Positions 28,925 to 35,948 of a DNA stretch of 38,648 bases are shown here, one piece after another. Numbering within the stretch: the stretch's first letter is position 1; the number at the start of each line of letters is the position of its first letter. The notes below the pieces were generated by a model. That model was not told the DNA's origin. It did no database searches and saw only the letters and a list, made by a program, of their open reading frames with translations. Source of the stretch: Acetobacteraceae bacterium (GTDB lineage Bacteria > Pseudomonadota > Alphaproteobacteria > Acetobacterales > Acetobacteraceae). The position numbers and the translations under genes are program-made. Where the stretch lies: positions 4,459 through 43,106 of the forward strand of contig PLFB01000108.1 of the NCBI GenBank assembly GCA_003137135.1, in the 5' to 3' direction.

Positions 28925-29923
28925 TCAAATGTCGCTTTTTTGCCGGCGGTAGGCGCTGGGGGTGGTGTTGGTCCAGGATTTAAAGGCGCGCCAGAAAGCG
29001 GTGCCGTCCGAGTAGCCGAGCGCCTCGGCGATGCTGGCCTGGGAGCGCTGTCCGGCCGCGACGTGCAGGTCGGCCATCGCCTGGCGGTGCTCGCGCAACA
29101 ACTGGCGCAGCGACGTGCTCGACGCACCCAGCCGGCGCTGCAGGGTCCGCGGCGATAGACCCAGGCCGGCGGCCAATTGTTCCACCGTGATTTTATGTTG
29201 TCCCAAGTTCACGCCGATCATCCGGCGGACCGACTGCACGAAATCATCCGCGTCGTCCGGTTCCTGCAGCAGTTCGGCGATATGGCGTTCTAGAATCGTG
29301 ACGAGCCCGGAATCGGCGGCGCCGTGCGGGCGGTCCAGGTCCGCATTGGCGAAAATCAGCCGGTTGGCGGGCTGGCCGAAGCGCAAGGGCGCGCGGAACA
29401 CGCGCTCATGCGCCGCGGTGTTTGCGGGCGCGCCGTGTTCAAACTGTGCCTCGACCGGGTGGAAACCGGGACCGGCCGTCGCCTGCAGGAGCTTGCAAAT
29501 CGCCGCCATGGAAAACTCGCTGTCCTGCCGGCGGGGCCAGATCGCGGCATCGTCGATGCGATAGGTCCAGAGCGTCAGCTCGCCTTGCCGTTGCAGCGTG
29601 GCCTGGGTGCCGCCTTGCAGGGCCGCGAGCAAGGCGGAGAACCGCGCCACCGCGGCGCGCGGCGTGGCGGCGGCGGTGAACAGCAGGCCGAGCGGCCCGA
29701 GATCGGCCGGCCGCACGGCGAGGCCGAGCTTTAGGCCGATCGCCGGATCCCGTAGCGCGGTGGCGGCGGATTCGAACAAGGCGTTGTAGCGCGCCAGCGA
29801 GATCGGCGCATAGGGATCGGCCAATTGCTCGCGCGACAAAAAGCCGTCGCGCAGCAGCGCGTCCGCCTGCCCGGTTTCGTCGAGGCGGCGGAGCAGGGGG
29901 CCGAGCACGGAGGCCCGGATCAT
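28925..29923 (-). CDS. AraC-family transcriptional regulator with arabinose-binding-type N-domain
   Basis: C-terminal HTH: ITVEQLAAGLGLSPRTLQRRL...SQASIAEALGYSDGTAFWRAFKSWTNTTPSAYR; start MIRASVLG at 29923. Confidence 0.92.
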   Translation of the reverse strand: MIRASVLGPLLRRLDETGQADALLRDGFLSREQLADPYAPISLARYNALFESAATALRDPAIGLKLGLAVRPADLGPLGLLFTAAATPRAAVARFSALLAALQGGTQATLQRQGELTLWTYRIDDAAIWPRRQDSEFSMAAICKLLQATAGPGFHPVEAQFEHGAPANTAAHERVFRAPLRFGQPANRLIFANADLDRPHGAADSGLVTILERHIAELLQEPDDADDFVQSVRRMIGVNLGQHKITVEQLAAGLGLSPRTLQRRLGASSTSLRQLLREHRQAMADLHVAAGQRSQASIAEALGYSDGTAFWRAFKSWTNTTPSAYRRQKSDI

Positions 29924-30058
29924 CGCGGCGCGGACGGCGATTTTGGGCAAAAAAACTCCTTTGGCGCAGTTTATCGAAATTTTGGCGGGTTTCACAGTCG
30001 TTTCGAAACATTCGCCGCGCGGAAAATGCAGTTTCTCGAAGAATTCAGGAGAGCCGCC

Positions 30059-32044
30059 ATGCCCGACGCCCATCTCGCCGAACCGCCGCCCGCCGCCGCG
30101 ACCCGGCCTTACCCGCTGGACCCGCTATCGCTCGAGGAAATCGGCGCCGCGACCGCGCTAGTGACAGCGGAGAAAAACCTCGGCCCGGCGCATCGCTTCG
30201 CGATGGTGCGGCTGGAAGAGCCGGGCAAGGCCGAGATCAAGGCCGGCGGCGCGCTGCCGCGGCTGGCGTTTCTGCTGGTGCTGGACCGCGGCAGCGGCGA
30301 TACGTTTGAGGGCATCGTCGATCTGACCGCGGGCGTGGTTTCGTCCTGGAAGCGGCTGCCGTTCGATGCGGCGCCGTATGGCCAGGCGCCGGTAATGATC
30401 GAGGAATTTTTCCGCTGCGAGGCGGTGGTGAAGGCCGATGCCGGCTGGCGCGCGGCGATGCACCGGCGCGGGCTGACGGATGAGGATATCGAGCGAGTCC
30501 AGGTGGACCCGTTTTCCTCCGGATTTTTCAATAACGAGTTTGAACGTGGCCATCGCGTGGTGCGCGCCGTCAGCTATTACCGCGAAAATCTGAAGGATAA
30601 CGGCTACGCGCACCCGATCGAGGGCGTGGTGGCGGTGGTCGATCTGGTGGCGGACAAGGTGGTCGATCTGGTGGACGAGGCCGAGATCGTGCCGATTCCG
30701 AAAAAGAAGCGCAATTATGATTTGGCGAGCCAAGGGCCGTTGCGGACGGATGTAAAACCGCTGGACATCGTGCAGCCGCAGGGGCCGAGTTTTTCGGTCG
30801 ATGGCTGGAAAGTCGCTTGGCAGAACTGGCATTTCCGGGTCGGTTTCACGCCGCGCGAGGGGCTGGTGCTGTATGAGCTCGGCTACCAGGATGGTGAAAA
30901 GCTGCGTCCCATCATTTATCGCGCGAGCGTGACGGAGATGGTGGTGCCGTATGCCGACCCGACGGCGAATCATTACTGGAAAACCGCGTTCGACGCCGGC
31001 GAATACGGGCTGGGAAAACTCGCCAACGCGCTGGAACTGGGCTGCGACTGCCTCGGCAACATCCACTATTTCGACATCCCGTTCGCCGATGATGCTGGCG
31101 CGCCGTTCGTGATGAAAAACGCCGTGTGCATGCATGAGGAGGATTACGGCATCCTGTGGAAGCACTACGAATTCCGCAACGAGACCTTTGAGGTCCGGCG
31201 CTCGCGGCGACTGGTGATCAGCTTTTTCGCGACCGTCGGGAATTATGATTACGGTTTCTATTGGTATCTGTACCAGGACGGCACGATCCAACTGGAAGCG
31301 AAACTTTCGGGCATCATCCAGACGGCGGCGGTGGCGCCCGGCAAACCCTATCCGTGGGGCGGCATGGTGGACGAAGGCCTCGGCGGCCCGACGCACCAGC
31401 ATTTTTTCAATGCGCGGCTGCACATGGATCTGGACGGCGGCGGCAATACCGTCACGGAGCACGAATTTTTGCCCCGGCCCTGGGGCAAGGACAATCCGTA
31501 TGGCAACGTGTTCGACACCACCAGCAAAACGCTGGCGCGCGAGTTGGACGCGGCGCGGATCGCCGACGGCGTGACGGGACGGTACTGGAAGATCAGCAAC
31601 CCGAATGCGGCGAACAGCGTGGGCAAACCGACAGGCTACAAAATGAGCTTTCCGCCCAGCCCGCTGATGCTGGCGCAGGAAGGCTCCTCCGTCCGTCGGC
31701 GCGGCGGCTTCGCCACCAAACATGTCTGGGTCACGCAGTATGACCCGGCGGAGAAATACGCGAGCGGCGATTACCCCAACCTGAACGCCGGCGGCGGCGG
31801 GCTGCCGGCCTATATTCAGGCGAATCGCAACATCGAGAACGAGGACATCGTGGTCTGGCACTCCTTCGGCCACACCCATGTCTGCAAGCCGGAGGATTTT
31901 CCCGTGATGCCGGTGGAATATGCCGGCTTCATGCTCAAGCCCAACGGCTTTTTTGCCGGCAACGTGGCGATGGACCTGCCGGCCGGGCGCAACGAGCATA
32001 GCGTGGATCATCGCGCGGCCACCGGCGGCGGATGCTGTGCCTGA
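30059..32044 (+). CDS. Copper-containing (primary) amine oxidase
   Basis: TVGNYDYGFYWYLYQDGTIQLEAK (TPQ-type NYD motif), EHEFLPRPWGKDNPYGN, WHSFGHTHVCKPEDFPVMPVEYAGFML. Confidence 0.95.
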   Translation: MPDAHLAEPPPAAATRPYPLDPLSLEEIGAATALVTAEKNLGPAHRFAMVRLEEPGKAEIKAGGALPRLAFLLVLDRGSGDTFEGIVDLTAGVVSSWKRLPFDAAPYGQAPVMIEEFFRCEAVVKADAGWRAAMHRRGLTDEDIERVQVDPFSSGFFNNEFERGHRVVRAVSYYRENLKDNGYAHPIEGVVAVVDLVADKVVDLVDEAEIVPIPKKKRNYDLASQGPLRTDVKPLDIVQPQGPSFSVDGWKVAWQNWHFRVGFTPREGLVLYELGYQDGEKLRPIIYRASVTEMVVPYADPTANHYWKTAFDAGEYGLGKLANALELGCDCLGNIHYFDIPFADDAGAPFVMKNAVCMHEEDYGILWKHYEFRNETFEVRRSRRLVISFFATVGNYDYGFYWYLYQDGTIQLEAKLSGIIQTAAVAPGKPYPWGGMVDEGLGGPTHQHFFNARLHMDLDGGGNTVTEHEFLPRPWGKDNPYGNVFDTTSKTLARELDAARIADGVTGRYWKISNPNAANSVGKPTGYKMSFPPSPLMLAQEGSSVRRRGGFATKHVWVTQYDPAEKYASGDYPNLNAGGGGLPAYIQANRNIENEDIVVWHSFGHTHVCKPEDFPVMPVEYAGFMLKPNGFFAGNVAMDLPAGRNEHSVDHRAATGGGCCA

Positions 32045-32045
32045 C

Positions 32046-32585
32046 ATGGTGATCGAAAAGCCGATCGCGCTGCTGGAGGAGGTTCTGGCGCCCTGGCGAG
32101 AGCGCATCGGCGCGGATTTTGATGGCTACAAAAACCATGTCAGCCGCATGCTGAATTTCTGCTTCGCGCTGCGCGCGTGCGGCGATGAGGAGCGCCGCAA
32201 GCTGATCATCGCCGGCGCGTTTCACGATATCGGCATCTGGTCGGACGGTACGGTGGACTATCTGCCGCCCTCCATCGCGCAGGCCAAACTCTATTTGACG
32301 CAACACGGCCTGACGGATTGGATTCTTGAGATCGAGCTGATCATCGACCTGCATCACAAGCTGCGGCGTTACCGTGGGGATGCCTCTCCGCTCGTCGAGA
32401 TTTTCCGCAAGGCCGATCTGGCGGATTTCTCGCTGGGGGTGGTGACAGGCGGCGTGCCGGCCGCCACCGTGCGGGCGGCGAAGGCGGCGTACCCGAATGC
32501 CGGATTCCACAAGCGGCTGGCGCAACTGGCCGGCGGCTGGTTCGCCGGGCATCCATTTAGCCCGCCGCCGTTTATGAAGTGGTGA
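32046..32585 (+). CDS. HD-domain protein
   Basis: NHVSRMLNFCFAL, IIAGAFHDIGIWSDGTVDYLPPSI HD motif; 1-nt gap after the amine oxidase stop. Confidence 0.85.
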   Translation: MVIEKPIALLEEVLAPWRERIGADFDGYKNHVSRMLNFCFALRACGDEERRKLIIAGAFHDIGIWSDGTVDYLPPSIAQAKLYLTQHGLTDWILEIELIIDLHHKLRRYRGDASPLVEIFRKADLADFSLGVVTGGVPAATVRAAKAAYPNAGFHKRLAQLAGGWFAGHPFSPPPFMKW

Positions 32586-32733
32586 AGGAAGCGGTCGCTT
32601 TTTTGAAAAAAAGCTCCGCAAAAAACTTTTATTAATCAAGGCCTTTGAGCGGCCATACTTTGGCCCCTCAAACGCCGTGGGAATCAGAAGTTTTTTGCGG
32701 AGCTTTTTTTCAAAAAAGCGACCTCTTCCGCCC
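32586..32733. repeat. Nested-palindrome element E7
   Basis: GCGGTCGCTTTTTTgAAAAAAAGC...CAAAAAACTTTTATTAATC..CCTTTGAGCGGCCATACTTTGGCCCCTCAAA..AGAAGTTTTTTG...TTTTTTTCAAAAAAGCGACC. Confidence 0.87.
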
Positions 32734-32836
32734 GCTTGCGCGAGATTTTAGAACTTTTTTAGAACTCCTTTAAGACGCGGAACGAGCCGGCTGAGACACT
32801 GCCTCCAGGATAACCGTCAACAAAGGATGCGGTGTC

Positions 32837-35812
32837 ATGGGGAAGACCATTACGGGCGAGCTGACCAAAACCGTTACCGTGGGGGTGGGGGGGTATATCA
32901 GCCCCTTGACCGTCAGTTCGTCGGGCTCGGTCGAGCCCACCGCGGCGGGTTCGGATGCCATTATCCTGCCGGCAGCCGCCGCCGGCGGGGTCATCGTCAA
33001 TGACGGCTTCATCATCGCGGCGGAGACCAGTTTCGGCGTGTACTCGGTCGGCGTGGCGCTGAACGCCGCCGGCACGCTGACCAATACCGAGATCATCCAG
33101 GGCGGCGCCGGCGGGTATCACGAAATAAGTCCGGGCTACGGCGATGGCGAAAACGGCGGCGCCGGCGTGACCGGCGTGGCGGGCGTGACGGTGAATAACG
33201 CCACCGGGCTCATCGAGGGCGGCGCGGGCAGCTATGGCGACCTGCGCGCCGGCGCGGGCGGCGACGGCGTGATTCTGTCCGGCGCCGGCGCGACGCTGAC
33301 CAACACCGACGTCAACGGCTTCATCGTCGGCATCACCGGCGGCGCCGGCGCCAGCGGAGGCGATTACAGCAACCACGGCGGCACCGGCGTGGCACTCCTC
33401 GCCGGCGCCTATGGCAGCAACGCCTCGGTCGTCAGCGGCGGCGCGGGCGGAACCCTGCGTGACTACGGCAGCGGCGCCGGCGGCGGCGGCGACGGCGTTG
33501 ATTTGACCGGCGCCAAGATGAAAAACCTGGAAGCGGGGCGCATCATCGGCGGCGCCGGCGGCAATGCGGACAGCTTTGCCAAAAATCCCGGCGGCGGCGG
33601 CGACGGTGTTTTGGTGCAAAGCGTGAACGGCGCGACGTCCTTCCTGGCCAATTACGGCACCATCGCCGGCGGCGCCGGCGGGTCGATCATCGACTCCGCG
33701 TATGGCGGCGACGCGGCGAATGGCGGCGGGGGCGTTTCGCTGTCCGGCAGCGGCGCGGGTTTCGTCAATTATGGCACCGTGACCGGCGGCGCGGGCGGGA
33801 ACACCAGCCTGCCGCAATATGCTGGAACCAATTTCTACGCCGGCCGAGGCGGCTTTGGCGTTCTTTTAACAAGCGGCGCCACCGGCCAGAGTTACGGCGC
33901 CATCACGGGCGGCAGCGGCGGCGGCGGCGGCAGCGGCGGCGTCAGCGGCGCCTATGGCGGAATCGCCGTGGCACTGGAGACGGGCGCGTTCTTCAACTAC
34001 GGCACGCTGACCGGCGGCGCCGGCGGGGTCAGCGCCGGAGGAGTTACGGCGCCGGGCGGCAGCGGCGCGTATGATGTTGCCGGCTATTTTTACAACAACG
34101 GCGGAAAGATTTTTGGCGGCAAGGGCGCGTTTGGCCTCGTTGCGACCAGTAACAACGGTCAGTTCAAGGGGACGGCCGGCGTCGTCAATTCGGGCACCAT
34201 CACCGGCGGCAACATCAGCGTCGGCCTGGTCACCGTTTATGCCGTGGATGTCAGAAATACGGGCGAGATATGGGGCGGTTACGGCGCCGGCCAGGGCGCA
34301 AACCTGATTGGCGGCGCGGGGGGCGCCCCCACCCTGCTCAACCTGGGTATCATCTCCGGCGGCAACGCCTATGGCGCCGCGGCGGTGCCGCAGGCCGGCG
34401 GCGTGGGTGTGGTCGTGCAGGCGGCCACGCTGCTCAACAACGGCACCATCACCGGCGGGGCCGGCAGCTTTGGCGAAGGCAGCACACAGTACACCGGCCA
34501 GGGCGGCGACGGCGTGGTGATCTCGAACGGCGTGGTGATCGACGCCGGCACCATCGCGGCCGGCGCGCCCGGCCAGGGCCCGGCCGGCTACGCCGTCACG
34601 TTTCAGGCCGCCGGCACGCTGGCGCTGCTGACCGGCGCGCGGATCATCGGCGAGGTCATGGGCAACGCGGCGGATGCGGATGTGCTGGAATTCGCCGGCG
34701 CCGGCACGCAGGCCGGCATCGGCACGCAGTTCATCGACATCGACGACATCAGTTTCGTCTCCGGCGCGGACTGGACCATCGCGGGCAATGCAGCGGGGCT
34801 GACCACCGCCCAGCAGATCAGCGGGTTTGCCGCCGGTGATGCCATCGTGCTGGATGGTTTTACCAGCACCGGCATGCCGGCGCTGGCGGGCGGCGTCCTC
34901 ACGCTGGATGATGCCGGCAGCAACGCCGCAATGACGTTCGCGACCCCGCTTTCGGGCGACCTGCTGATCACCGACGGCGGCGGCAACACCACGATTGCGA
35001 TGGCGGCCGTCACCTCCGGCGTCACGCTCGGCGCGACGGTGGACGAGATCGTGCTCCCCGGCGGCACCGCCAGCAAGCTGACCGTGGATCTGGGATCGGA
35101 ACTGACCGTGGCCGATGGCGGCAAACTCGCCAGCGTCGCGGTGCAAGGGGTCGTGTCCGTGTTATCGGGCGGCACCGCCACCGATGTCTCGGTGGCGAAG
35201 GGCGGCGACCTGGAAGTGACCGCCGGCAAGGCCGACGACATCACCATCGCCGCCGGCGGCGCGGCGTATTTCAACGGCGGCGTGGCGAGCAACACCACGC
35301 TGACGGGCGGCCTGATCGAACTGCTGGATGGCGCCAAGCTGAGCGGGAAATTCGATTTCAAGGGCAGCGGCGGCGTTCTATTGATCGAGCAAACGCAGTT
35401 GCCGACGCTGGTCATTTCCGGCTTCGCCGCGGGCGATGCCATCTACCTGGCCGATGCCGCGGCGTCGGGCAAGGTGAAAGTCACCGCCGACGGCGAGCTG
35501 ACGATTTCCGCCGGCGGCAAGAGCTACAAGCTCGACATCGCCGGCGCCAAAAAAGGCTCGACCGACTACGTGTTCTCCGACCATACGCTGACCGAGAAAC
35601 CCGCGAAAATGGCGTTCGCGCGTCCGGTGGCGAGCGCCGCGCCGGCCCCGGCCGCGCTGCCGGAACTGGTCGCCGCGGGCGGATTCCAGGCGATGGCGGC
35701 GCCGACAATGAGCCCGATCAGCGCCGCAACCTCCGCGTATGGCGGTTTCATGTTTGAACCGTTGCAGGTGCCGAATGGCGGGATTCAGACGATGGTGACG
35801 TTGCAGACGTGA
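32837..35812 (+). CDS. Large Gly-rich repeat, beta-helix/AIDA-like strand-loop-strand protein
   Basis: 991 aa; recurring NYGTITGGAGG / GDGVxLxxGA units, C-terminal ADGGKLASVAVQGVVSVLSGGTATDVSV; SD AAAGGA. Confidence 0.85.
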   Translation: MGKTITGELTKTVTVGVGGYISPLTVSSSGSVEPTAAGSDAIILPAAAAGGVIVNDGFIIAAETSFGVYSVGVALNAAGTLTNTEIIQGGAGGYHEISPGYGDGENGGAGVTGVAGVTVNNATGLIEGGAGSYGDLRAGAGGDGVILSGAGATLTNTDVNGFIVGITGGAGASGGDYSNHGGTGVALLAGAYGSNASVVSGGAGGTLRDYGSGAGGGGDGVDLTGAKMKNLEAGRIIGGAGGNADSFAKNPGGGGDGVLVQSVNGATSFLANYGTIAGGAGGSIIDSAYGGDAANGGGGVSLSGSGAGFVNYGTVTGGAGGNTSLPQYAGTNFYAGRGGFGVLLTSGATGQSYGAITGGSGGGGGSGGVSGAYGGIAVALETGAFFNYGTLTGGAGGVSAGGVTAPGGSGAYDVAGYFYNNGGKIFGGKGAFGLVATSNNGQFKGTAGVVNSGTITGGNISVGLVTVYAVDVRNTGEIWGGYGAGQGANLIGGAGGAPTLLNLGIISGGNAYGAAAVPQAGGVGVVVQAATLLNNGTITGGAGSFGEGSTQYTGQGGDGVVISNGVVIDAGTIAAGAPGQGPAGYAVTFQAAGTLALLTGARIIGEVMGNAADADVLEFAGAGTQAGIGTQFIDIDDISFVSGADWTIAGNAAGLTTAQQISGFAAGDAIVLDGFTSTGMPALAGGVLTLDDAGSNAAMTFATPLSGDLLITDGGGNTTIAMAAVTSGVTLGATVDEIVLPGGTASKLTVDLGSELTVADGGKLASVAVQGVVSVLSGGTATDVSVAKGGDLEVTAGKADDITIAAGGAAYFNGGVASNTTLTGGLIELLDGAKLSGKFDFKGSGGVLLIEQTQLPTLVISGFAAGDAIYLADAAASGKVKVTADGELTISAGGKSYKLDIAGAKKGSTDYVFSDHTLTEKPAKMAFARPVASAAPAPAALPELVAAGGFQAMAAPTMSPISAATSAYGGFMFEPLQVPNGGIQTMVTLQT

Positions 35813-35814
35813 AA

Positions 35815-35850
35815 GGAAAGCAAGCCGTTACTTTTTTGAAAAAAAGACGC
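35815..35850. repeat. Half element of the nested-palindrome family
   Basis: AAGGAAAGCAAGCCGTTACTTTTTTgAAAAAAAGACGC; left outer hairpin only. Confidence 0.65.
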
Positions 35851-35948
35851 GCCGCCAGGGGTCGAGGGCCTTAAATTTTCCAGCCGGGCTTTTCGGGCAA
35901 CGAAGCCAACGCCCCCGCCGCCGCACATGAACGAGGAACGGAGATATC

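Noticed and set aside
30158-32107. 649-aa minus-strand ORF opposite amine oxidase
   Set aside because: Antisense shadow; plus strand carries complete copper amine oxidase motifs.
1-32733. Transposase-encoding insertion sequences
   Set aside because: Repeat elements are too short to encode a transposase and no transposase-like ORF was seen in the window.
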